16,434 nucleotides of DNA from Eubacteriales Family XIII. Incertae Sedis bacterium (GTDB taxonomy: Bacteria > Bacillota > Clostridia > Peptostreptococcales > Anaerovoracaceae), in the NCBI GenBank assembly GCA_031263875.1, contig JAISEX010000024.1, positions 1-16,434 of the forward strand, in the 5' to 3' direction. Under the pieces are notes generated by a model. The model was not told the origin of the DNA. It saw only the letters and a program-made list of their open reading frames with translations, and did no database searches. A program made the translations under genes and the position numbers. Shown in pieces: positions 1-6,910 of the stretch; position 1 is the stretch's first letter; each line of letters begins with the position of its first letter.

Positions 1-302
1 GGCACGGCCATTTCCGCAATGAGTACCTCACCGACGTAAATTGGTTTGAGCTGCTCGCGGGCCGGAAGCTCACGGGTTGCGTTATGGGGAATCTTACGCT
101 GCGAAAGGACATACCGAAATACATGGATATGTACCGGAAGGGCATGGTCGATATAGACGGCCTGCTGACGCACCGCTTCACCCTCGATCAGATAAAGTAC
201 GCGATCGATGATTCGCTCTCGGGCAACGCGCTGAAAAACGTCGTCTATATCGGCGAGGAAATCCCGGCGGACAAACGGGCGACAAATCCCTTGTGGGGAT
301 AA
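1..302 (+). CDS. Zinc-type alcohol dehydrogenase family protein, C-terminal part (partial, 5' end outside window)
   Basis: The reading frame is open from base 3 to the TAA at 300-302, giving about 99 residues. The stretch around GRKLTGCVMGN, then DIPKYMDMYRKGMVDIDGLLTHRFTLDQIKYAIDD in pieces, then GNALKNVVYIGE, is the typical end of medium-chain (MDR) zinc alcohol dehydrogenases: end of the Rossmann half, the helix ending in 'LxTHRFTLDQI' and the last strand. These enzymes oxidise alcohols or polyols with NAD(P). The zinc-binding residues and the substrate site lie upstream of the window, so the substrate cannot be read. It points toward the minus-strand genes that follow, so it is not in their operon. 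A role in the same sugar or polyol catabolism is only inference. Confidence 0.85.
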   Translation, partial: HGHFRNEYLTDVNWFELLAGRKLTGCVMGNLTLRKDIPKYMDMYRKGMVDIDGLLTHRFTLDQIKYAIDDSLSGNALKNVVYIGEEIPADKRATNPLWG

Positions 303-674
303 CGCCGGTGCCGCGGGGACTAATTTTTGATTTTTATCGCCCGCGAGAAGAAAAGCGACGAAGTAATCCAGTTTTACGAGGTATGTTCGCTGGATTGTTT
401 CGCTGTATTCAGAATGACAATGTTGTTCGAGGTACGGCACGAAAGAACGCTCACGTTGCGTCTCTTCTCGCCTCTTTTTTTGCTCATACGATAAACGATA
501 CGCCGCCGTGAGGACGGATGGGCCGTATACTTTGCCCGCATGTTTCGCGCAAGGGATAGAAGGGGTGCGCAGCAGCCGCGAAGCGGCCGGAGCAAAGCGG
601 AGCCCCGGATAGCCCGGTGGGGCCCCGCCCCATGCGCCCACAGAAATACTCTCATAAAAGTCTTCCGTGCTGTA
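303..674. repeat. Gene-free stretch with decayed hairpin repeats and a GC-rich interspersed-repeat-like element
   Basis: No convincing gene is present. Two parts can be seen. At 365-396 an inverted repeat (AATCCAG at 365-371, CTGGATT at 390-396) is followed by TTCGCTGTATTCAGAATGAC, which resembles hairpin repeats with a 'TTCGCT...CAGAATGACA' theme seen in many bacterial genomes. From about 500 to 640 the base composition turns GC-rich with nested dyads: GGGC 520-523 with GCCC 534-537, GCCGC 575-579 with GCGGC 583-587, GCCCC 602-606 with GGGGC 619-623. A run of seven T at 475-481 could serve as a weak terminator for the dehydrogenase, but the hairpin before it is poor. The repeat assignment is by resemblance, not by a search. 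Confidence 0.45.
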
Positions 675-1724
675 TTATCGGTACCGCGCTAGGCTGTATT
701 CGTATAATTCCTGTTCAAACGCGTACCACACGTCAGCCGTGAGCGCGGAACCTCTGAGCATCACCCCTGCGCCGGGATTTGCCTGCGCGCCGTATTCGTC
801 GACAATGCTGCGGGCGTACTCGCGGGCGCGTTCCTCCGTTGCCTGCGGGTCGTAGAGCACGCGCAGATCCATCTGGTATTCGGTCGTCGTCCGGTCGCCG
901 TACACAGTCAGTATATTCTTGATATCGTTGATCGATTGTATTTCGAGCCCGTCGGCGCCGATGTCGTCGACCATGAAATGGATCAAGCTGTCCACGAGGC
1001 CGCAATTATGAAAGACCACTTTGACGCCCGAATCCTGTACCGCTTTGACGACCCGTTTGGTGGGTTCGAGAAGCAGGCCGGTAATGACCTTGTTCGAGAA
1101 GAAGGGGCCGTTTTGGGTTCCCCAGTCGTCGTTATAGATGATAAAATCGAGGTTATATATCTCGTGCAGGCGGCGGAACAGCTCTATTTTGTGATCCGCG
1201 ACCCGCTCAAAAAATTCCCGGCAATCGTCAGGGCTTTTCAGCAAATCGATCAAACCCTGCATCATTCCTTCGAGGGCATGCAAGCGTTCGAATATCCCGT
1301 TGGTAAACCAGGCGACCGTTGCGCGGCCGGGATCTCTCACGCGGGCAAATTCCTCCGCGCCGGCCTTCCAATCCCACTTATCGTAATCCGGCCAGACCAC
1401 CTCGTCACGCCATTTCTCGACATCGCTCATCACGTTTCCCAGCGGGGCGCTGCTCCCCTGCGCCTCGGTGTATTTATACTTGACGCCAAACCAGTCCTCG
1501 CCGTCCTTTGTGATGTCCGCCGGCATATCTCCGTATGCGAACGGCGGGATATATTGCACGGCATCGCCGAGATTCGGCAGATAGGCGGGCTTCTTGTGTT
1601 CGAGCGCAAGCATCAGATTTTCCCTGCGCGTCAGGGGAAGCGGTCGAACGACCGGCGGATATTCTTTCGGTATCGTCGGGATATCAAAGACATCATCAAT
1701 TGCGGGAATTGAAACAGCGCTCAT
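675..1724 (-). CDS. Uroporphyrinogen-decarboxylase (UroD) superfamily protein, MtaA/MtbA-like methyltransferase type
   Basis: About 349 residues, the usual length for this superfamily. The DDWGTQ segment (near residues 199-204) followed by a VVFHNCG segment (His 239, Cys 241) is typical of the UroD-like branch in which a His-x-Cys motif binds zinc to activate a thiol or methyl acceptor. Such proteins move methyl groups to or from corrinoid proteins or coenzyme M; many in anaerobic Firmicutes take part in O- or N-demethylation. It is not expected to be haem UroD. The start at 1724 is chosen because GGAGG (1734-1738) lies 9 nt before it; the ATG at 1730 is only 3 nt from that site. It follows the ABC operon on the same strand after a 389-nt gap with a hairpin, so it may be expressed separately. 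No corrinoid-binding protein is in the window, so methyl transfer is inference. Confidence 0.8.
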   Translation of the reverse strand: MSAVSIPAIDDVFDIPTIPKEYPPVVRPLPLTRRENLMLALEHKKPAYLPNLGDAVQYIPPFAYGDMPADITKDGEDWFGVKYKYTEAQGSSAPLGNVMSDVEKWRDEVVWPDYDKWDWKAGAEEFARVRDPGRATVAWFTNGIFERLHALEGMMQGLIDLLKSPDDCREFFERVADHKIELFRRLHEIYNLDFIIYNDDWGTQNGPFFSNKVITGLLLEPTKRVVKAVQDSGVKVVFHNCGLVDSLIHFMVDDIGADGLEIQSINDIKNILTVYGDRTTTEYQMDLRVLYDPQATEERAREYARSIVDEYGAQANPGAGVMLRGSALTADVWYAFEQELYEYSLARYR

Positions 1725-1739
1725 TTTCATTATCCTCCC

Positions 1740-2000
1740 CGTAGATTTGCTGCGGAATTTCCGGTTTGCGCATCACGTAATTTCTACGATTTTCCGCAAC
1801 GCGGCACGCAACACGCGAAACTTACACACTTACACTAAACTTACTGCGAAACTCTCGCTTCGCGCGTTACGTTACATGATAGATGTTTCCATAATTTTCT
1901 GTCATGCAAACACATAACGCACAAAACGCTTACATTCACATTAAACTTGTTACAAAACTTCCGATTCAAGCATCATGTGCATTGTCATAATTTACCATTT
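1740..2000. repeat. Degenerate tandem repeat, three copies of about 100 bp period
   Basis: Three related blocks start near 1752 (GCGGAATTTCCGGTTTGCGC), 1847 (GCGAAACTCTCGCTTCGCGC) and 1951-1953 (ACAAAACTTCCGATTCAAGC). The last two are preceded by a second related block, ACACTAAACTTACT near 1832 and ACATTAAACTTGTT near 1938. Over a 38-base hand alignment (from 1829 against about 1935) 26 bases match, and most of the differences are C/T or A/G. No open reading frame of note crosses it on either strand. It fills the gap between the binding-protein gene and the UroD-like gene and looks like decayed repeat DNA rather than a regulatory leader. Confidence 0.4.
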
Positions 2001-2058
2001 CCAAAAACCCAATTCACCCTCGCTCCAAACCGAAATTCCACAACAAGCCGTAAAGCGG

Positions 2059-2089
2059 GTGGGGGCGTGACAAAATCGTCAGCCCCCAC
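2059..2089 (-). terminator. Hairpin after the binding-protein gene, possible operon terminator
   Basis: GTGGGGGC (2059-2066) pairs with GCCCCCAC (2082-2089) and TGAC (2068-2071) with GTCA (2078-2081), with one bulged base, giving a strong GC-rich stem 25 bases beyond the stop of the ABC operon. On the minus strand it is followed only by CCGCTTTACGG, so the U-tract is weak. It may act as a partial terminator or as a 3' stabilising hairpin that separates the ABC operon from the UroD-like gene. Confidence 0.5.
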
Positions 2090-2113
2090 AAATCGGTCGA
2101 TCGAAAGAGGTTA

Positions 2114-3253
2114 TCAGCCGACGCCATACTTTTTGTTGATTTCGGCGAAGTAATCTTTGTACGTATCCTTTGTGACCATTTCGCTCTCGGCAACCCAAAT
2201 CGTGCATTTGTCCTTCGGGGCGCGTTCTTCCTGCCACAGCGTGTCCTTCGTCGCCCGACCGTCAGCCATCGCGATAAGGCCCATTGCGGCGGGTGCGGAA
2301 TACGCGTAATCCGAAATTGCCAAGCAGGATTTCCATGAGCCGTCATAGCCGCTGTCCCACTCGCTCGGCAATATCGTGCTTCCGACGTCCGAAATCAGGA
2401 AATCGGCGTCGCGTCCGAGTGATTCGGCGGCGCGGGTCGCGCCCTGCGCGTAATTTTCGAGGCAGCTCGAAACAAACCAATGCTTGACATTGCTGTTTGC
2501 CGTTACGGTCTGGGAAGTCAAGTCGTATCCGACCTCGGCGCTTACCGTGCCGCCCGTCAGCCCGTCGACCACGAAAACGTTCTTTTCGTTCTGCGGGAAC
2601 TCCTTCAGGAACGCGTCTTTGATGCCCGCGGTCCTATCCTTCAGGTCGGGCGATATGGAGAAGTCTATATCAAGCAGCCCGATGGTGGACGTGTCGACGT
2701 CGTCGCCCCAGAATTTTTTGTAATTGTCGATGAGCCACGCCATCGTCGCATAGCCGGCGTCGTATTGTTTCAAGCCGACGGTGGGCGTCAGGCATTCCTC
2801 ATCCGCGCTGTAAAACGCCGTGTACATATTCATGTACGGGATCCCGGACTTATCGAGCGCTTCCATCAGCCTGTCTTGGAATTGCGGGTCGGTGTCGATA
2901 AAGAAACCGTCAACGCCGCCCTTATCGATCAGGGTCTGCAAATTCCGCATATAGGTTTCCGGGCTCTCATCTCCGCTCATGCGTGTGACCGTAAAGTTGT
3001 AGGCTTTTCCGGTATTTTCGAGTGATGAGAACGTCGCGTCCACGAGCGGGCTCTCATCGTAATACGCATAGACGAAATTGTACGCGTCCCGCGCAAAGTG
3101 ATCGACGTCATCCGTTATGTACCCAACGGTGTCCGCCTTCTCCGTCGAAGCCTTCATCTCCGGATCGTCGCTTTTCGCATCCTTTGAACAGGCTCCGAGC
3201 GCAAGCGTCATTACGACAATGAGCGCGAGCGCTACCAGTGATATCTTCTTCAT
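2114..3253 (-). CDS. Sugar-type ABC transporter substrate-binding lipoprotein (type 1 periplasmic-binding fold)
   Basis: 379 residues. The N-terminus is a lipoprotein signal: Lys2-Lys3, a hydrophobic stretch to residue 19, then lipobox LGAC with Cys22 as the lipidated residue, so the protein should be tethered outside the cell membrane. The rest fits the RbsB/Peripla_BP_4 family: a VGYITDD-type first strand, a GGVDGFFIDTDP segment in the first lobe, then LLDIDFSISPDLKDRTAGIKDAF, HWFVSSCLENYAQGATRAAE and a late region ISDYAYSAPAAMGLIAMADG (in pieces). Its role is to capture the substrate and deliver it to the permeases. The ligand cannot be told. An ideal ribosome site (AAAGGAGGAG complement at 3261-3270) stands 7 nt before the ATG, stronger than those of the other operon genes, which fits the high copy number binding proteins need. 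It is the last gene of the operon. Confidence 0.9.
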   Translation of the reverse strand: MKKISLVALALIVVMTLALGACSKDAKSDDPEMKASTEKADTVGYITDDVDHFARDAYNFVYAYYDESPLVDATFSSLENTGKAYNFTVTRMSGDESPETYMRNLQTLIDKGGVDGFFIDTDPQFQDRLMEALDKSGIPYMNMYTAFYSADEECLTPTVGLKQYDAGYATMAWLIDNYKKFWGDDVDTSTIGLLDIDFSISPDLKDRTAGIKDAFLKEFPQNEKNVFVVDGLTGGTVSAEVGYDLTSQTVTANSNVKHWFVSSCLENYAQGATRAAESLGRDADFLISDVGSTILPSEWDSGYDGSWKSCLAISDYAYSAPAAMGLIAMADGRATKDTLWQEERAPKDKCTIWVAESEMVTKDTYKDYFAEINKKYGVG

Positions 3254-3301
3254 GTTCTTCCTCCTCCTTTGTGCAAATTGTTTGTGATAACGTTTTTCTC
3301 C

Positions 3302-4333
3302 TTAATCAGTTTCCCTGTGTTGATTTTCCGTCGCCCTACTTTCAAAATGCAATCTTCTCCGTTTTATCTCATCTCTTTCGAGCCTTCGCTTCCGCGCCTT
3401 GCTGTTGAAAAAATCCACCGAAAGCGCAAAGACCAGTATCGCGCCCTGCGCTACTATCTGCCAATACGAAGGCAACCCGGTCGCGGTCAGACCGGCGCTG
3501 AATACCGTAATGAGCAGAATGCCGATAAAGCACCCGCCCATTCCGCCGACTCCGCCGAGGAAGGATATTCCGCCGAGTACGGCTGCTGTAATGGCATCGA
3601 TCGCGCCGGTGGAAGCCGCACCGGGAGAGGCATTATGCATACGCGCGGTCAGGATCACGCCGGCAAGCGCAGCAAGCATGCCGTTATTGACATAGAGCGC
3701 GGTGATAATGCGCTGGGGGTTGATCCCGCAAAGACGCGCCGCCCGCCTGTTACCGCCTATCATATAGATGGTACGCCCGAAATTCGTCCTTGTGAGAATA
3801 AGCCCGTAGACCACCATCAGCGTGATCATGATGACGAACGGAAGCGGAAAGATCCCAAACAAAGTGGTGGAACCGAGCTTCCAGAAGGACGGCTCGTAGG
3901 CGGGAATGGGGTGGTTGTCGGTAACGACGCGGATCAGGCCGTTGTAGATCCCCATAATGCCGAGCGTACAGATAAAGCCCATAATATGGACGACATTGAC
4001 AAAGAACGCGTTGACGAGGCCGCAGCACGCGCCGAAAACGAGGGCGATTATAAGGGCGACCGGCCACGGCACGCCCGCGTTAATGGCCATAGCGCAGACC
4101 ACGCCGCCAAAGCACGCCTCGGCGCCGCTCGCAAGATCCACCTCGCCGGCGATAAGCAGAAGCGCCATGCCGACGGTGATCGTGCCCGTAAAGCTGACGG
4201 CATTCATGAGATTCTTCACGTTATCCAACGCGAGGAAATTATTATTGAGGATAAAGAACAAGAGCATCACCGCGGCCGTCACGACGATAAGCGCGAGGTA
4301 ATTTGAGCCGAAAATGCGTTTCAAACGTTTCAT
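3302..4333 (-). CDS. Sugar ABC transporter permease, RbsC family (second permease)
   Basis: 343 residues, very hydrophobic, with about eight to ten membrane segments as in the BPD_transp_2 (RbsC/XylH) family. Landmarks are GEVDLASGAEACFGG after the second or third segment, the cytoplasmic loop GGNRRAARLCGINPQR that contacts the ATPase, and LGGISFLGGVGGMGG in the late membrane region. The C-terminus is a basic tail rich in Arg and Lys. The start ATG overlaps the stop of the previous permease by 4 nt (ATGA, 4330-4333), with GAGG 7 nt upstream, so the two are translationally coupled. It is clearly diverged from its neighbour, which suggests a heterodimeric membrane channel rather than a homodimer. 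Confidence 0.92.
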   Translation of the reverse strand: MKRLKRIFGSNYLALIVVTAAVMLLFFILNNNFLALDNVKNLMNAVSFTGTITVGMALLLIAGEVDLASGAEACFGGVVCAMAINAGVPWPVALIIALVFGACCGLVNAFFVNVVHIMGFICTLGIMGIYNGLIRVVTDNHPIPAYEPSFWKLGSTTLFGIFPLPFVIMITLMVVYGLILTRTNFGRTIYMIGGNRRAARLCGINPQRIITALYVNNGMLAALAGVILTARMHNASPGAASTGAIDAITAAVLGGISFLGGVGGMGGCFIGILLITVFSAGLTATGLPSYWQIVAQGAILVFALSVDFFNSKARKRRLERDEIKRRRLHFESRATENQHRETD

Positions 4334-5298
4334 ATTTTCACCTCGCTCTTTTTACGGCGGGCCGTGCTGAGAAAATCCATGCTGATCGCCGCGAGAAGCA
4401 AAGCGCCCGACGCGACCGTCTGCCAGTACGGTTGAATGTTGACCATGGTCATGCCGTTATTGAAACAACTGAGTATGAAAATGCCGATAACGGCGCCTCC
4501 CATGCCGCCCGTTCCGCCGCCGAACGAGATGCCGCCGAGTATCGCCGCCGTCAGGCCCGCGAACTGGCTCGACGTAATGCCGACCGTATTCGCGACGAGC
4601 AGTTTGGACGCGAGCAAGGTTCCCGCGAGAGCGGCAAGCGCGCCCGCGTTGATAAACAGCCCGTAGAGTATCTTCTTGGGTTTGAGGCCGGCGATCCGCG
4701 CCGCGGCCCGATTACCGCCCACCAAATAGACGCTTCGCCCGAACTTCGTCTTGTTCAGCAATACGGCATACACGACTAAGGCGATAACCGCGATCAACAC
4801 GGAAAACGGTATGTACCCGCCGATAAACTCATTGCCGATAAATCTGAAAACGGGGTCTTCTATCGTGACGCCCATGCCGCCCGTGAAGATGTAACCGACG
4901 CCCGTGGTAATGGACGTCGTGGCGAGCGTTGCGATAAATGACTGGAAGCCGAGTTCGTTGACGAGAAACCCGTTTATCAAACCCACAAACGCGCCGACCG
5001 CGACCGCGGCCAGAAGCGCTCCAAACCACGGTACGCCGTTTTTCAGCAGCAGCGCCGCGATAAAGGCGCTCATCGTGCCGATGCCGCCCAGCGAAAGATC
5101 GATCTCACCGGCAATCATCAGCGTGCCCGCGCCTATCGTCAAAAGCGAAACGATCGTGATCGATTGCAGAATGTTCACGATGTTGCTGGGCCGCAGCGTG
5201 CCGCCTCCCGACAGCACCGCAAAAGCGAGAATGAGCGCTATCAGGAAAAAGAGCAATATCGCGTTTTTAGATCGTAAAAAAGTTTTTATCGCCGTCAT
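4330..5298 (-). CDS. Sugar ABC transporter permease, RbsC family (first permease)
   Basis: 322 residues with the same family plan as the next gene: GEIDLSLGGIGTMSAF, the ATPase-contact loop GGNRAAARIAGLKPKK and LGGISFGGGTGGMGG. It forms part of the membrane channel for the imported substrate. The start ATG (5296-5298) lies one base after the stop of the ATPase gene, with GGAG (5306-5309) 7 nt upstream inside that gene. The tight spacing shows one transcript for ATPase, both permeases and the binding protein. Confidence 0.92.
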   Translation of the reverse strand: MTAIKTFLRSKNAILLFFLIALILAFAVLSGGGTLRPSNIVNILQSITIVSLLTIGAGTLMIAGEIDLSLGGIGTMSAFIAALLLKNGVPWFGALLAAVAVGAFVGLINGFLVNELGFQSFIATLATTSITTGVGYIFTGGMGVTIEDPVFRFIGNEFIGGYIPFSVLIAVIALVVYAVLLNKTKFGRSVYLVGGNRAAARIAGLKPKKILYGLFINAGALAALAGTLLASKLLVANTVGITSSQFAGLTAAILGGISFGGGTGGMGGAVIGIFILSCFNNGMTMVNIQPYWQTVASGALLLAAISMDFLSTARRKKSEVKI

Positions 5299-5299
5299 A

Positions 5300-6796
5300 T
5301 CATTGCTCCGCCATTGCCAATTCCAATACGGTTTCTTCGCTCGCCTCCTCGCGGGTGAGCACGCCTGAGATCCTGCCGTTCGCCATTACGTATATAGTGT
5401 CGGATATATTGAGCACTTCGGGAAGTTCGCTCGAAATCACGATGACCCCTATTCCGGTTTTCGCAAAATCGCAAATCATCTGATATATCTCGGCCTTGCT
5501 GCCCACGTCGATGCCTTTGGTCGGCTCATCGAGAATGAGGACCCGCGTGGACATCAGCTCGTTGGTCGCCCTGCCGAGTATGACTTTTTGCTGATTCCCG
5601 CCCGATAATTCCCCAACGAGTTCATTGATGGACGGGGTCTTGATATCATATTTCTCGATCGCGCGGTCGCTCAGCCTTTTTTCCTCGCTGTTACTGAGGA
5701 AAAGAAATTTTCTGATGCGGGAAAGGACCGATATGGTGATATTCTCCTTCATCGAGCGGAACAGCACCAGGCCCTCTTCCTTGCGGTCTTCGGGACAAAG
5801 TGCGATCCCCAGCGCCAAGGCGCCCGAAGGATTCTTATAGCGGATATTTTTGCCGTCAATGAGCACCTCGCCCGAATCTATCTTATCGGCGCCGAAAATT
5901 GCCCGCGCCAGCTCCGTGCGGCCCGCTCCGACAAGTCCCGCCAGCCCTATTATTTCACCTTTTCGCAGGCTGAGGTTGATGCCCGTCACCTTTTTCGTCG
6001 TAAGATTTTTTACCTCAAGTATCATCTCGCCTTGTTCCGTGCACCGGGACAGCTTGCTGAACGTATCGCCGATCTCCCGTCCGACCATCGCCTTTACAAG
6101 CGTCCGCTCGTCGGTTTCGCTCGTCTTCAGGTCGGCGACGAATTTGCCGTCTTTCAAGACGATGATCTTGTCCGTGATCCGGAATATCTCCGCCATTCTA
6201 TGCGACACGTAAATGACGATCTTGCCCTGCCGCGCGAGTTCTTTGATGAGCTTGAAAAGGATCGTGATCTCCGCCTCGGCGAGGCTCGCCGTCGGTTCGT
6301 CAAAAGCGATAACGTCGGAATTACGCCGATAGGCGCGCATGATCTCAACCATCTGCTGCTGCGCGACGGAAAGCCTGCCAACCGTCATGCGCGCGTCAAG
6401 CGGCAGTTCAAAGAGGTCGATGAGCTTTTGGGCTTCCGTTTTCAGTTTTTTATAATTAATAATGCCGAACCGGTTCCGCGGAAGTTCGCCCGCGAAGATG
6501 TTTTCCATAACGCTCAACGATGAAACCATCTGGCGTTCTTGATAGATGACGCTGATGCCGGCCGAAAGCGCGTCGCTCGGCGCTTTGAAATTCTGCGGCT
6601 CGCCGTCCAGGAGGACTTCGCCGTTATCGGCTTTTATATCGCCGGAGAGGATTTTGAGCAGCGTGGATTTGCCAGCCCCGTTTTCTCCGAGCAGCGCCGT
6701 TATTTGCCCGCATTCCGCGCAAAACGACACTTCCGACAAAGCCTTTATGCCCGGGAATGCCTTTGTGATATCACTGAATTCGAGGCGGTTGGTCAC
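5300..6796 (-). CDS. Sugar ABC transporter ATP-binding protein with two ABC domains, RbsA/MglA family
   Basis: 498 residues, the normal length for RbsA-type fused ATPases. First domain: Walker A GENGAGKST (37-45), Q-loop Gln86, signature LSVAQQQ (142-148), Walker B VIAFDEP with Asp166-Glu167, switch His199. Second domain: degenerate Walker A GLVGAGRTE (Arg293 in place of Lys, as is usual in this family), PEDRKEEG, signature LSGGNQQ (397-403), Walker B VLILDEP (419-425). It sits on the cytoplasmic face and powers import. Translation starts at GTG (6794-6796), supported by AAAGGAG at 6804-6810, 7 nt away. It is the first gene of the four-gene import operon. Confidence 0.95.
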   Translation of the reverse strand: MTNRLEFSDITKAFPGIKALSEVSFCAECGQITALLGENGAGKSTLLKILSGDIKADNGEVLLDGEPQNFKAPSDALSAGISVIYQERQMVSSLSVMENIFAGELPRNRFGIINYKKLKTEAQKLIDLFELPLDARMTVGRLSVAQQQMVEIMRAYRRNSDVIAFDEPTASLAEAEITILFKLIKELARQGKIVIYVSHRMAEIFRITDKIIVLKDGKFVADLKTSETDERTLVKAMVGREIGDTFSKLSRCTEQGEMILEVKNLTTKKVTGINLSLRKGEIIGLAGLVGAGRTELARAIFGADKIDSGEVLIDGKNIRYKNPSGALALGIALCPEDRKEEGLVLFRSMKENITISVLSRIRKFLFLSNSEEKRLSDRAIEKYDIKTPSINELVGELSGGNQQKVILGRATNELMSTRVLILDEPTKGIDVGSKAEIYQMICDFAKTGIGVIVISSELPEVLNISDTIYVMANGRISGVLTREEASEETVLELAMAEQ

Positions 6797-6824
6797 TGAT
6801 GAACTCCTTTAGTTGACGGTCCGC

Positions 6825-6848
6825 ATAAGCGCATAAGGCGTCGCTTAT
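6825..6848 (-). promoter_or_regulatory. Small hairpin in the leader of the ABC import operon
   Basis: ATAAGCG (6825-6831) and CGCTTAT (6842-6848) are perfect inverted repeats of 7 bp around a 10-base loop, 14 bases upstream of the ribosome site of the ATPase gene. It may be a leader RNA stem or a protein-binding dyad. There is no U-tract on the minus-strand side, so a terminator is unlikely. Confidence 0.35.
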
Positions 6849-6880
6849 TGAATTAATAATATAACATCATCTTGCCATAG

Positions 6881-6910
6881 TGTTATAACAATGCAATACA
6901 AGTTATAACT
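6881..6910. promoter_or_regulatory. Paired GTTATAAC palindromes, candidate operator for the ABC operon
   Basis: Two perfect 10-bp palindromes, TGTTATAACA (6881-6890) and AGTTATAACT (6901-6910), share the core GTTATAAC and have centres 20 bp apart, about two helix turns. They lie in the 112-bp AT-rich gap between the FGE-fold gene and the ABC operon, just upstream of a possible minus-strand -10 region near 6856-6864. This is the pattern of a dimeric repressor binding two adjacent sites. The second copy overlaps the stop codon of the FGE-fold gene. The regulator is not identifiable. Confidence 0.45.

Noticed and set aside
675..1724. Haem-pathway uroporphyrinogen decarboxylase (hemE)
   Set aside because: The HNC motif and DDWG segment belong to the methyltransferase-like branch, the protein lacks the usual N-terminal hemE signature, and no haem genes are nearby.
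3269..4306. Open frame of 345 codons on the plus strand opposite the second permease
   Set aside because: Low-complexity charged sequence, antisense to a clear permease; shadow frame.
6797..6908. DGR template repeat or reverse transcriptase near the FGE-fold gene
   Set aside because: The gap after the gene is AT-rich and has no near-repeat of 6936-7031, and no frame in the window shows reverse-transcriptase motifs.
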